Positions 54,694 to 64,000 are shown, counted from the first letter of the stretch. The stretch: DNA of 64,000 nucleotides from Rhodospirillales bacterium (GCA_007694935.1 REES01000065.1:1-64000); one strand, 5' to 3'. Made by a program: numbers and translations. Notes: generated from the sequence alone by a model not told the origin.

Positions 54694-55743
54694 ATGATCA
54701 TCCGCGTCCCGGCGCGATCCCTTTGCCGGCGCGTTCTGTTTTATCTTGTCTCGATCACCGTCGCCGTATTTGCCATTGCCGGCACAGCTCGGTCCGACGA
54801 GGAGCAGGCCTATATCCTGGCCACCGCCACCACCGGCGGGACCTACTACCCGGTGGGCGTGGCACTCGCCACCCTCACCAAGGTCAAGCTGCAGCCCGAG
54901 CGCAACATCTCCCTCACCGCCGTAACCTCCGCCGGGTCGGGAGAAAACGTCCGGCTTCTCCGGGAAAACCAAGCCCAGTTCGCCATCATTCAAGGCCTGT
55001 TCGGGGCCTGGGCCTGGTCGGGAACCGGAGCATTGGCCGACCAGGAGCCGGCGACCGATCTTCGCTCCGTCTCCGCACTCTGGCGCAACGTCGAACACTT
55101 CACGGTGCTGTCGGAATACGTGGCCGACGGCACCATCTCCGACATGGCCGGGATGGCGGGGCGGCGGTTCGCCATCGGCGCGCACGATTCCGGCGCCGCG
55201 GGGTCGGGCCGGACCATCCTCGCCGGCCTTGGCATGGATCCCGACGCGGTCCTGGAACTGGTCCATCTGGACTATGGCGCCAGTGTCGATGCGCTGCTGG
55301 ACGGCACCATCGTGGGCATGAACACGCCGACGGGCGTCCCCTCCCCTCCGGTGACCCGGGCCGCGGCAGCTCTCGGTGACCGCATCCGCGTGCTCGATGT
55401 CACCGATGCCGAGTTGGCGCAGGTCAACGCCAGGGCGGGAGCCGAACTGTGGAGTCGCCATGTCATCCCGGCCGGCACCTATCCGGGCCAGGCGGCCGAG
55501 ATCCGGACGATCGCGCAGCCGAACTTTCTTGCGGTACGCGACGACGTCGATGCCGACGCGGTCTATGAGATCACCCGGACCATGTACGAGAACCTGGGGT
55601 TCCTGCAGGCAATCCACCCGTCAACCAACGACATGAACTTGGATCACGCTCTGGCCGGCTTGCCGTTTCCGCTGCACCCCGGCGCGTTGCGCTATTACCG
55701 GGAGCAGGGGCTCACGGTGCCTCCCCATCTGAGTGCCGACTAG
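54694..55743 (+). CDS. TAXI-family TRAP solute-binding protein (orphan)
   Basis: A 349-residue periplasmic binding protein. A signal peptide (VLFYLVSITVAVFAIAGTARS) is followed by ILATATTGGTYYPVGVALATL (TAXI signature), SAGSGENVRLLRENQAQFAI, FAIGAHDSGAAGSGRTI and the closing HPGALRYYREQGL. TAXI proteins usually feed a fused DctQM permease; none is adjacent. The ligand may be glutamate or a dicarboxylate. ATG 54694 follows GGAGAG. The 3' end overlaps the Panacea gene by 32 nt on the opposite strand. Confidence 0.87.
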   Translation: MIIRVPARSLCRRVLFYLVSITVAVFAIAGTARSDEEQAYILATATTGGTYYPVGVALATLTKVKLQPERNISLTAVTSAGSGENVRLLRENQAQFAIIQGLFGAWAWSGTGALADQEPATDLRSVSALWRNVEHFTVLSEYVADGTISDMAGMAGRRFAIGAHDSGAAGSGRTILAGLGMDPDAVLELVHLDYGASVDALLDGTIVGMNTPTGVPSPPVTRAAAALGDRIRVLDVTDAELAQVNARAGAELWSRHVIPAGTYPGQAAEIRTIAQPNFLAVRDDVDADAVYEITRTMYENLGFLQAIHPSTNDMNLDHALAGLPFPLHPGALRYYREQGLTVPPHLSAD

Positions 55744-56344
55744 GCCGACCGCCGACACCGGGTCGCCCGGCCGGCCGGCCGGATTGAGGCGGCCCGCCCG
55801 CTGCTGACCGCTTCGCCCCACCCTTTCCCGGCATCCACCGCTCGGCGACCACCGGCTTGCCGGCTTGGGTGAACAGGACCCTGGCACCGGCGATTCGTTG
55901 TGGACTGGGCAGCGCCGCAGCCTCGGCGACGCCTTGGCACATGGCATCGAACGCGAGTTCGCTACCCAAGCCATGCTCCCGGGCTTCCCGGTAGGCGCGG
56001 GACTCCCGGGCAAGGCAGGACAGCCGCTCCGACGAGTGATGTCCGAACCGGCGCCAGATGCCCTTGAGGGTGGTCAGCGCCTCGTCCGGCAGGCACACAT
56101 CGACCTGCAGGTCCGGGCGCCCGCGGGAGAGCGCCAGGTGAACGTTGGGTTCCAGCGGCCCCAACTCATCGGCAACGAACACCGCCGGCATCAGCTTCCG
56201 CCCGCCATGCAGTGCGCCGAAATAGGCCTGGGCGAAGAACATCAGCCGCTGCAGCTTTTGCGGCTGGAGATACTCGTTGTCGTTCAAAGCGGCGTCGAGG
56301 AACCAGAAGGCAACCTCGAACGCGGTTTTGCAGGCGGCAGGCAT
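55712..56344 (-). CDS. Panacea-domain protein (SocA/GepA-like), no toxin partner
   Basis: A 210-residue protein with a Panacea domain at about 8-140: AFEVAFWFLDAALNDNEYLQPQKLQRLMFFAQAYF and KLMPAVFVADELGPLEPNV are diagnostic. Panacea domains are best known as antitoxins that use proteolysis or binding to block diverse toxins, as SocA does. No toxin gene is next to it, and the neighbours are exported or lipid-transport genes. The C-terminal 60 residues (GGAKRSAAGGPPQSGRPAGR) are loose. ATG 56344 matches the family start; ATG 56398 adds 18 Pro-rich residues. Divergent from the ydbH operon. Confidence 0.78.
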   Translation of the reverse strand: MPAACKTAFEVAFWFLDAALNDNEYLQPQKLQRLMFFAQAYFGALHGGRKLMPAVFVADELGPLEPNVHLALSRGRPDLQVDVCLPDEALTTLKGIWRRFGHHSSERLSCLARESRAYREAREHGLGSELAFDAMCQGVAEAAALPSPQRIAGARVLFTQAGKPVVAERWMPGKGGAKRSAAGGPPQSGRPAGRPGVGGRPSRHSDGEAP

Positions 56345-56473
56345 CGGCTCGATCCGTTCCGGCGGCGGAACCGGCGAATGGTGCGGAACCGGCACCATAG
56401 GCCGGTGGTCTCACCGCGCGGTTAACGGTACTCTCAGGACTGTGCGCGAGTGCGCGCCACCGGAGGGCTGTCC

Positions 56474-58036
56474 GTGGCCGTTCGCCGTTTCCTTTGCCTA
56501 TCAGCCGCCGGCTTGCTGGCTTTGCTCCTGTTCGCCGTGCCGCTCCCGCCGGGGGCCGCGGCTGCGCCTGCCCCGACAGGAGCAGACCGAGGCAGCGCCG
56601 AGCCGGCGCTTGGCTTGAGCGGGCGCCTGCACGTCTCTCGCGCCGATGGCACAACCCGCATCCGGGCCTTGAGCACGGTTCGGCTTGTGCTCCGCGGGGA
56701 CGAGCCGCTGGCGATCGAGATCGACCCGGCAGCCCAGCCGCTTCTGGTGGTACAGCAGCAGCCGGACGCCCAGACCGTCTACAGCCTGACGGCACCCTCC
56801 GTCCGGGCCATCCTCACCGGAGAGCCGTTGGAACTGCTCGGCCTCGAGATGGAGGGTGCCGGGGTCGATCCCTCAGCAGCCCAGGTGCGGATTCGTCGCC
56901 TGACGGTTCCGTCCCTGGCCGGCTGGATCCCGCCGCTTCAGCTCGAGGCGGGCCTCTCCCGGCAGCAATCCGATATCGCCGTGTCCGGCACCCTGTCAGC
57001 GCTGGACGGCCGAATCAGCGGCCGGATCGACGGCACCGCCGACATTGCCGCCGATACCGGGCGGGTGGAGGTGAGCGTAAGGCCGATTCGCTTCCAGCCC
57101 CGCACCCTGCAGCCTGTCGACATCGCTCCGGCGCTCGCCGCCGAAACGGACCTGGCTCAGGTGACCGGTCAGCTGGGTGGAACCGTCACACTCCGCTGGC
57201 AGGATGGCCCGCCCTCGACGGTCTTTCGGGTGACCGCCCGCGACCTCGGCTTCATCGTCGCCGGCGTGCGAGTCCAAGGACTGGCCGGCAGCGTCAGCTT
57301 GGATCGTCTCGTTCCGATCCGCACGCCGCCCGGCCAACGGCTCACCGTCGCCCTGATCGATCCGGGAATGCCGGCCACCAATGGAGCCGTTCGCTTCCGC
57401 TTCGATGCCGCCGGCCGACTGCGCGTGGACCACGCCGAGATCGAGATTTCGGGCGGCCGGCTCAGCCTGCACAACGTGGTTATCGATCCCCGGTCGCCCC
57501 GCCACGACATCGTCATCTTCGCCGACGGGCTGGACCTGGCGGAGGTGCTGGAGCGGGCGGACGTCCCCGGCGCCAGCGCCCGGGGCCGCATCAGCGGGAC
57601 GATTCCCGTGAGTCTGTCGGCGGACGGCGTGATCATCGCCGATGCCTCGCTGACCACCGACGCGCCGGGCCTTTTGCGCTATCGCCCGGCGGCGCCCACG
57701 CCCGCCCTGCCGTCGGACGATCCCCGCATCCGGCTGCTCAAGGGGGCCCTGGAAGATTTTCGTTACGACACACTGAGCGTCAGTCTCGACGGCCGCACCG
57801 GTGCGGCGTGGCAAAGCCGGCTCCGCATTTCCGGGCGCAATCCCGATTTCCTGGAAGGACAGCCGTTCATCCTCAACGTCAACATCGAGGTGGTGCCCGG
57901 GGCATCGGTCCTGGAGCTTGGCGATGCGAGATTTGCTGTCGGCGACGCCCTGCCCATCTATAATGCGCTTTTTGGGGTGAGGTTCCTTGAATGGCTTGGC
58001 AACACCATTACCGCCCTGCGGCCCGCGGCACGTTGA
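56474..58036 (+). CDS. ydbH: YdbH-family intermembrane phospholipid transport protein (short)
   Basis: A 520-residue envelope protein with an N-terminal helix (RRFLCLSAAGLLALLLFAVPL) and a C-terminal YdbH domain of repeating beta-taco type: LRVDHAEIEISGGRLSLHNVVID, HDIVIFADGLDLAEVL, VLELGDARFAVGDALPIYNALFGVRFLEWLGNTI are typical. In E. coli YdbH (about 880 residues) is one of three AsmA-like bridges carrying phospholipid to the outer membrane; this one is about 60% of that length. GTG 56474 has CGGAGGG 6 nt upstream and is preferred over GTG 56450. ynbE starts inside its 3' end. Confidence 0.87.
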   Translation: MAVRRFLCLSAAGLLALLLFAVPLPPGAAAAPAPTGADRGSAEPALGLSGRLHVSRADGTTRIRALSTVRLVLRGDEPLAIEIDPAAQPLLVVQQQPDAQTVYSLTAPSVRAILTGEPLELLGLEMEGAGVDPSAAQVRIRRLTVPSLAGWIPPLQLEAGLSRQQSDIAVSGTLSALDGRISGRIDGTADIAADTGRVEVSVRPIRFQPRTLQPVDIAPALAAETDLAQVTGQLGGTVTLRWQDGPPSTVFRVTARDLGFIVAGVRVQGLAGSVSLDRLVPIRTPPGQRLTVALIDPGMPATNGAVRFRFDAAGRLRVDHAEIEISGGRLSLHNVVIDPRSPRHDIVIFADGLDLAEVLERADVPGASARGRISGTIPVSLSADGVIIADASLTTDAPGLLRYRPAAPTPALPSDDPRIRLLKGALEDFRYDTLSVSLDGRTGAAWQSRLRISGRNPDFLEGQPFILNVNIEVVPGASVLELGDARFAVGDALPIYNALFGVRFLEWLGNTITALRPAAR

Positions 58037-58248
58037 CCCGATCCATCGGCCCCGCGTCGATCGCGGTCGTGTCGGTCCTTGGCATGGCCATCGTGTCCGG
58101 CGGCTGCCAGCCGCGGGTGATGCTGGAGGCCCCGAAGGACCCCATCGTCATCGACCTCAACGTCCGGATCGAGCATGAGGTCCGGGTCAAGGTCGACCGA
58201 GAGCTGGAAACCCTGTTCGACGAGAACCCGGAGTTGTTCGCACAATGA
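57991..58248 (+). CDS. ynbE: YnbE-family lipoprotein
   Basis: An 85-residue outer-membrane lipoprotein. The signal sequence is SIAVVSVLGMAIVSGGC, with Cys39 the likely lipidated residue. The mature part (EAPKDPIVIDLNVRIEHEVRVKVDRELE) matches YnbE, which caps and multimerises with YdbH in E. coli to complete the lipid bridge. The ATG lies 46 nt before the ydbH stop; its own stop overlaps ydbL (ATGA). The gene order ydbH-ynbE-ydbL is conserved. Confidence 0.87.
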   Translation: MAWQHHYRPAARGTLTRSIGPASIAVVSVLGMAIVSGGCQPRVMLEAPKDPIVIDLNVRIEHEVRVKVDRELETLFDENPELFAQ

Positions 58249-58610
58249 TCCCGAGACGCCGTCTCCTCTCCCTGCTGCCGCGACTGGCCGCGGCGGCAGC
58301 CGTCGTGACCGTGGCTGGGTTGGCTGCGGTTCCGGCGCTGGCCCAGACGCTGGATCAGGCCAAGGCCGCCGGCTACGTGGGCGAACGCCCGGACGGCTAC
58401 CTCGGCCTGGTTCGGGCCGATGCGCCGGGCTGGGCGCGTGACTTGGTCACCCGGGTCAATGCGGAACGCCGGGCCCGCTATGCCGAGGTCGCCCAGCGGA
58501 CCGGCGCCAGCGTCCGTGATGTCGCCATCGTCGCCGGCCAGAAACTGGTGTCCGGTGCCCCCAGCGGCCATTACGTAATGACGCCCCAGGGCACCTGGGT
58601 GCAGCGGTAG
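58245..58610 (+). CDS. ydbL: YdbL-family periplasmic chaperone (DUF1318)
   Basis: A 121-residue exported protein (signal LPRLAAAAAVVTVAGLAAVPALAQ) of the YdbL/DUF1318 family. QTLDQAKAAGYVGERPDGYLGLV opens the mature protein, followed by LVTRVNAERRARYAEVAQRTGASVRDVAIVAGQK and VMTPQGTWVQR. In E. coli YdbL limits YnbE self-assembly so that the YdbH-YnbE bridge forms properly. The ATG overlaps the ynbE stop. XdhC follows 19 nt later on the same strand, probably in the same transcript. Confidence 0.88.
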   Translation: MIPRRRLLSLLPRLAAAAAVVTVAGLAAVPALAQTLDQAKAAGYVGERPDGYLGLVRADAPGWARDLVTRVNAERRARYAEVAQRTGASVRDVAIVAGQKLVSGAPSGHYVMTPQGTWVQR

Positions 58611-58629
58611 CCGCCGACAAGGGGCAGCC

Positions 58630-59718
58630 GTGACTTCGCCGGCGTCCGGGCTGGGCGTCGATGACGCGCCGATCCGCCACGCGCTGGCTTGGCTCGGCGA
58701 AGGGCGGCGGGTCGCCCTGGCCACCGTCGTCGAAACCTGGGGCGCGTCGCCGCGGCCGCCGGGGAGCCTGCTCGCCGTCACCCCGGACGGCAATTTCACG
58801 GGCTCGGTATCCGGCGGCTGCATCGAGGCCGAGGTAATCACCGCCGCCCTCCGGGTCATGGCCAGCGGGCGCCCGGAGCTGCTGCATTTCAGCATCGGGG
58901 ATGAACAGGCTTGGCATGTCGGGCTCGCCTGCGGCGGCTCGCTGACGGTCTTCGTCGAGCCGGCTTCGGATGCCGAGCTGCTCGGCGCCATCTGTACCGC
59001 CCGGCCGATCGCCGTGGTGACGGACCTGGGCGATGCCCGGCACGCCCTGGTCGGGCCCACATCGGTGGCGGGAGGTTCCCTCCCCTTGCCGCCGGCGGCG
59101 GTGGCGGCCGCCTGTCAAGCCCTTCAGGACGATGAGAGCCGGCGGATCGATGGCGAAGGCCAGGCGCTGTTCGCGACCGTGTTCAACCCGCCAATGCGCC
59201 TGATTGTCGTCGGCGCCGTCCACGTCGCCCAGGCGCTGGCACCGCTGGCGACCGGTCTCGGCTTCGTCGTGACCGTCGTGGATCCACGTGCCGGCTTCGC
59301 CTCGTCCACCCGCTTTCCCGACGTCGACATCCGCAACGACTGGCCTGATGACGCGCTGACCGCTCTCAGGCCGGATGCGCGAACCGCGGTGGTGACCCTG
59401 AGCCACGATGCGAAGCTGGATGACCCAGCCCTGGAAGCTGCCCTCCGGTCCCAGGCGTTCTACATCGGGGCACTCGGGAGCCGCCGCACCCACACCAGGC
59501 GGCTCGAGCGGCTGTCCGCCCGCGGCTTTCCCGGCTCCCAGCTCGCCCGCATCCACGGCCCGGTGGGTCTCGACCTGGGTGGCCGCAAGGCAGCGGAGAT
59601 CGCCCTCGCGATCATGGCCGAGGTGGTTGCCGTCCGCTACGGCCGCGCTTCCCGGGCGGCCAGGATCTCCGATTCCGGCCGCCAAACCGCTTCCGCCGGA
59701 AACACCCTGAGGTCGTGA
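58630..59718 (+). CDS. xdhC: XdhC/CoxF-family molybdenum hydroxylase maturation protein
   Basis: A 362-residue protein of the XdhC family, which binds molybdenum cofactor, protects it and delivers it to xanthine dehydrogenase-type enzymes after sulfuration. VVETWGASPRPPGSLLAVTPDG and SVSGGCIEAEVITAAL (with the family cysteine) form the N-terminal part; LIVVGAVHVAQALAPLATGLGF, ALGSRRTHTRRLERL and IHGPVGLDLGGRKAAEIALAIMAE form the Rossmann-like C-terminal part. GTG start. No xdhA, xdhB or cox gene is in the window. The 3' end overlaps the convergent binding-protein gene by 82 nt. Confidence 0.9.
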   Translation: MTSPASGLGVDDAPIRHALAWLGEGRRVALATVVETWGASPRPPGSLLAVTPDGNFTGSVSGGCIEAEVITAALRVMASGRPELLHFSIGDEQAWHVGLACGGSLTVFVEPASDAELLGAICTARPIAVVTDLGDARHALVGPTSVAGGSLPLPPAAVAAACQALQDDESRRIDGEGQALFATVFNPPMRLIVVGAVHVAQALAPLATGLGFVVTVVDPRAGFASSTRFPDVDIRNDWPDDALTALRPDARTAVVTLSHDAKLDDPALEAALRSQAFYIGALGSRRTHTRRLERLSARGFPGSQLARIHGPVGLDLGGRKAAEIALAIMAEVVAVRYGRASRAARISDSGRQTASAGNTLRS

Positions 59719-60869
59719 AAGATCGGGAAGTCGTAGTCCGGATCGTCGGCGACCCGGCCGACATAGGCCGGCACGCCGAGCTGGTTGTCGACCTCCCGGA
59801 ACGTCAGCGTCCCTCGGGTGGTGGTGACGGTGGCCCCTGTCAGCGCATCCTTGACCACGTCGCTGTCGAGGCTCCCGGCGGCTTCGATTCCCTGGCGCAG
59901 CACCTGGACGGCATCGTAGGCCATGACCGCCCAGTCGGTGGGATACCGCCCGAAGCGTTCCAGGTGGCGTTCGACGAAGGCCTGCATCATCGGCTCGTCG
60001 AGATGGGCAAAGAAGGGTGCGCGGGTGCGGGCCCAGGTACCGCGGCGTAGCCACCGGCCTTCGAACAGGAGTTCGGACACGCTGATCAGGCCGCCCGGGA
60101 CCGCCACCTGGTCGGCCAACCGGTAATCCCACACCGCCCGTTGCCACAGCGCGTTGTCGACCCCGGCGAGGGATTCCAGCACGAAGTCGGGCCTCAGGTT
60201 GGCGACGGCGACCACCAGGGCGTTGAAGCCGACATAGCCGAGCGGCGGCCAGAGCTCCTCCACCAAATCGAGCTGCGGCGCCAAGCGGGTGATCTGCTCT
60301 ACCTGGACCCCCTGGTTGGACCGTCCCCATGAATAGTCCGAGGCAATGGTGACGTAGCGGCGCCAGCCGTATTCCTCTGACAGGTCGGTGACGGCCAGCG
60401 CCACCGCCTTCGCCATCATGTAGGTGTTGGGCACCACCGAGAAGGTGTAGGGGCTGGGGTCGAGCCGGGTGATGTCCTCGGAGTTGCTGATCGGCGCGAT
60501 ATGCAGCACCCCGGCGTCCCGGCAGATCGGCTTGATCGCCAGCGCCGTGTCGCTGGAATAGGTGCCGATCACTGCACGGACGCCGTCCTGCTCGATGAGC
60601 CGGCGCACCACCACTTCGGCGACATCCGGCCGGGTGCGGGTGTTGGCGAGATGGATATCGATCCGGTGGCGGCCGAGCATGCCGCCCTCGGCGTTGATGT
60701 CGTCAACGGCGAGTTCGATCGCATCCAGCGCTTGGCGGGAGTACGGCGCGCCGGGGCCGGTGAGGCCCAGGGCAACGCCCAGGCGATAGGGCTCGTCCTC
60801 GGCCGCTGCCGTTCCCGTCGGTGCAAGCAGGAGGACCAGCAGCACGAGGCTCAGGCGAAGCAGCACCAT
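59637..60869 (-). CDS. ABC-type (LivK-like) substrate-binding protein, downstream of TRAP genes
   Basis: A 410-residue periplasmic binding protein of the type that normally serves branched-chain amino-acid or amide ABC importers. Signal MVLLRLSLVLLVLLLAPTGT; mature part LGVALGLTGPGAPYSRQALDAIELAVDDINAEGG, VIGTYSSDTALAIKPICRDAGV, SEDITRLDPSPYTFSVVPN and AYDAVQVLRQGIEAAGS. ATG 60869 has AAGGAGA upstream. It follows dctM by 59 nt on the same strand, in a TRAP operon, with no ABC permease or ATPase nearby. Its ligand and partner are therefore unclear. Confidence 0.88.
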   Translation of the reverse strand: MVLLRLSLVLLVLLLAPTGTAAAEDEPYRLGVALGLTGPGAPYSRQALDAIELAVDDINAEGGMLGRHRIDIHLANTRTRPDVAEVVVRRLIEQDGVRAVIGTYSSDTALAIKPICRDAGVLHIAPISNSEDITRLDPSPYTFSVVPNTYMMAKAVALAVTDLSEEYGWRRYVTIASDYSWGRSNQGVQVEQITRLAPQLDLVEELWPPLGYVGFNALVVAVANLRPDFVLESLAGVDNALWQRAVWDYRLADQVAVPGGLISVSELLFEGRWLRRGTWARTRAPFFAHLDEPMMQAFVERHLERFGRYPTDWAVMAYDAVQVLRQGIEAAGSLDSDVVKDALTGATVTTTRGTLTFREVDNQLGVPAYVGRVADDPDYDFPIFHDLRVFPAEAVWRPESEILAAREARP

Positions 60870-60928
60870 GGGATTCTCCTTGGCCGACGGACGGAACGGT
60901 ACGATCCCGCCGACCCCGCCGGCGCGGG

Positions 60929-62284
<1,356 letters not shown>

Positions 62285-62290
62285 GGCGTA

Positions 62291-62896
62291 TCAGCCCCGC
62301 TTGTCGCCGCGGATGAGCGGCGGCTTGATGAACAGGTAGGCGATCACCCGGCTCAGACGGGACAGGGCGGCGATCAGGATCAGGATGTAGGCGATGAGCA
62401 TCGCCGACTTGATCACCCAGCGGTAGCCAAGCCCGCCGGGCGCGGTGGAAACCTCGCCGGTGATGAACGAATACTGAATGAACGGCGGGGCATAGACCAG
62501 CACGACCGCCACGTAAGGGATCAGAAAAACTATAATGCCGAAAAACTCGATCCAAGCCTTGGTCTTGAGCTTGAACCGCTCATGAAGAATATCGATGCGG
62601 ATGTGCGAGTCGTTCTGGATGCAATAGGACAGTCCGACCAGAAATCCCACCGCGTACAGATGCCACTGCAGTTCCTCGAACTCGATGCGGCCCTGGCCGA
62701 ACGCGTAACGCAACGTGACGTTGAGAACGATCACCCCGATCAGGATCACCCACACCCAGGATACCGCGTTGCCGATGCCCCGGATGATGGCATCCAGGGC
62801 ATCGGAGATCCGCGTGCGCGGCAGCTCGATCGGATGGAAGAACTGGTCGACATCGACGTGTGGCCCGGCCGTTTGGTCCGGCCTGCTGTCCGTCAT
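62291..62896 (-). CDS. dctQ: TRAP transporter small permease (DctQ)
   Basis: A 201-residue four-helix subunit. Helices: GIGNAVSWVWVILIGVIVLNVTLRYAFG, then WHLYAVGFLVGLSYCIQND, FFGIIVFLIPYVAVVLVYAP and SAMLIAYILILIAALSRLSRVIAYLFI. The IRIDILHERF segment after the second helix is a family mark. ATG 62896 starts 42 nt after the dctP stop. It has a soluble N-terminal stretch of about 35 residues, longer than in some relatives. Confidence 0.93.
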   Translation of the reverse strand: MTDSRPDQTAGPHVDVDQFFHPIELPRTRISDALDAIIRGIGNAVSWVWVILIGVIVLNVTLRYAFGQGRIEFEELQWHLYAVGFLVGLSYCIQNDSHIRIDILHERFKLKTKAWIEFFGIIVFLIPYVAVVLVYAPPFIQYSFITGEVSTAPGGLGYRWVIKSAMLIAYILILIAALSRLSRVIAYLFIKPPLIRGDKRG

Positions 62897-62938
62897 GGCG
62901 TCAGCCCTCCCTGCCGACCTGACGTGCCGTGATGTCGA

Positions 62939-64000
62939 TCATTCGCGATCGTAGAGCGTGGTCGGAAAGTCCCGCGGCAGATAGCCGTACTGCTTCCAGA
63001 GGTCATAGTTCTTGCGGAAGGCGATCTGGGACTCGAGGATCTTGTTGAACATCTCGTCCTTCTCGGCCTCTTGTCGGAGAACCTGGGTCGAGACTCGCTC
63101 GAGCTCCATCAGGATGTCCTCGGGCAGCACAACCGGAGTCACGCCCTTGTCCGGGAAGCCCGCGATCACCGGTCCCTGATTGGCTTCCGCCTTGCTGAGG
63201 CCGTACATGGTGCCCGCCATGCACGCCATGTTGAAGAGCGCCTGAGTCTGCGGCTCCAACCCGTCCCACAGCCCCTTGTTGACCAGCAGATGCATGGTTG
63301 TGAAGGTCTGATGCCAGCCGGGGAAGTAATTGTACTTGGCCACCCGGTCAAAGCCCAGTTGCTGGTCCACTTCGGGCAGGGAGAACTCGGCGGCATCGAT
63401 CGCCCCCCGCTCCAGCGCCTGGTAGATTTCGGCGCCCGGAAGCTCCGTCACCGAAGCCCCCAGTTCCTGCATCACCTTGCCGCCCAAGCCGGCAAACCGG
63501 ATCTTGAGGCCGCGCACGTCGTCAAGACTGGTAATTTCAAACCGGAACCATCCGGCGGTTTCCGGGCTGATGATGCCACACAGCAACGGGTGAACGTTGT
63601 GCGGCTCGTACAGCTCCTGGCCCAGTTCCTTTCCGCCGGCATGATACCACCACGCGGTGAACTCCCAGGGCTCCATCCCGAATGGTACGGCGGAGATCAG
63701 CGGCAGTGCCGGGATCTTGCCGGCGTCATAGCCGATCCAGGTGAATCCCGCCTGCACCTTGCGATCCTTGACCGCCTCCATGATCTGGAACGGCGGCACC
63801 AACTGACCCGGCTCGGAAATCCGCAACTCGATGTTGCCGCCGCTGACGATATTGAGCTGCTCGAACACCCAGGGGGCCGTGTCGCCCAACGCCGGCAGCG
63901 CGGAGGGAAACGCGATCGGCACCCGCCAGCGGACCCGCTCCTGGGCATCCGCAGGGACCACGGTGGCGCCGAGTACAGCCGCGGCGACGGCGCCACCGAC
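62939..64000 (-). CDS. dctP: TRAP transporter substrate-binding protein (DctP), N-terminus cut by window edge
   Basis: At least 353 residues; the frame runs off the right edge. The first visible residues (VAAAVLGATVVPADAQ) are the end of a signal peptide with an ADAQ-type cleavage. The mature part has WRVPIAFPSALPALGDTAPWVFEQLN, LRISEPGQLVPPFQIMEAV, GMEPWEFTAWWYHAGG, GLKIRFAGLGGKVMQELGASVTELPGAEIYQALERGAIDAAEF and the closing FPTTLYDRE. This is the TakP-like class, so 2-oxo acids or mono/dicarboxylates are likely ligands. It heads the dctP-dctQ-dctM operon. Confidence 0.93.
   Translation of the reverse strand, partial: VGGAVAAAVLGATVVPADAQERVRWRVPIAFPSALPALGDTAPWVFEQLNIVSGGNIELRISEPGQLVPPFQIMEAVKDRKVQAGFTWIGYDAGKIPALPLISAVPFGMEPWEFTAWWYHAGGKELGQELYEPHNVHPLLCGIISPETAGWFRFEITSLDDVRGLKIRFAGLGGKVMQELGASVTELPGAEIYQALERGAIDAAEFSLPEVDQQLGFDRVAKYNYFPGWHQTFTTMHLLVNKGLWDGLEPQTQALFNMACMAGTMYGLSKAEANQGPVIAGFPDKGVTPVVLPEDILMELERVSTQVLRQEAEKDEMFNKILESQIAFRKNYDLWKQYGYLPRDFPTTLYDRE

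Overview
The window is about 64 kb of GC-rich DNA (genes are dominated by G/C-ending codons) from a motile Gram-negative alphaproteobacterium, probably a member of or near the Rhodospirillales. The placement is inferred from gene content and order: rpoZ-rel-pdxJ-acpS-lepB-rnc-era, purN-purM divergent from a DUF2066/AI-2E/hdaA operon, IalB and DUF4170 proteins, TRAP carriers and a B12 riboswitch. I see no rRNA, CRISPR array, insertion sequence or prophage. Two tRNA genes are present, Leu(CAG) and Ala(GGC).

Layout. 0-4 kb: end of a DUF2182 membrane protein, a surface protein with a VPLPA/PEP-CTERM-like tail, a YfcG-like glutathione transferase, DUF4170, a type-5 uracil-DNA glycosylase and a NYN-domain protein. 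3.8-14 kb: folK, rpoZ, rel, pdxJ, acpS, lepB, rnc, era, converging on recO-parC. 14-18.2 kb: a Tat-exported TRAP-type binding protein, bpt, motB and motA on the minus strand. 18.4-23.9 kb: flavin reductase, a NavAb-like sodium channel, GH57 hydrolase, convergent glgA, and sixA. 24-25 kb: a barnase-like ribonuclease overlapping its barstar, then tRNA-Leu. 25-35.4 kb: quinone oxidoreductase, SpoU-type methylase, asparaginase, IalB, MT-A70 methylase, acyl-CoA dehydrogenase, guaB, periplasmic rhodanese and DsrE proteins, a HigA-like remnant, tRNA-Ala and a 63-residue orphan.

35.4-43.2 kb is a vitamin B12 uptake locus on the minus strand: cobalamin riboswitch, btuB, btuF, btuC, btuD and tonB with overlapping start/stop codons at every junction. 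An island of palindromic dispersed repeats separates it from a second B12-binding-protein gene. 43-49 kb: a PEP-CTERM-anchored alkaline phosphatase with a leader full of inverted repeats, a sugar-type MFS carrier, PfkB kinase, CBS protein, a third BtuF-like protein and ndk. 49.6-54.4 kb: purN and purM (purM apparently starts at ATT) divergent from DUF2066, AI-2E-type permease and hdaA. 54.7-64 kb: orphan TAXI binding protein, Panacea protein, a compact ydbH-ynbE-ydbL operon, XdhC, and a TRAP operon (dctP-dctQ-dctM) followed by an ABC-type binding protein.

Most of the window is housekeeping or transport. The observations most worth checking are the barnase-like enzyme lacking its usual catalytic glutamate, the ATT start of purM, the ABC-type binding protein inside a TRAP operon, the exosortase-type phosphatase, the repeat island, and the compact YdbH system. 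I did not find a clearly new multigene system.
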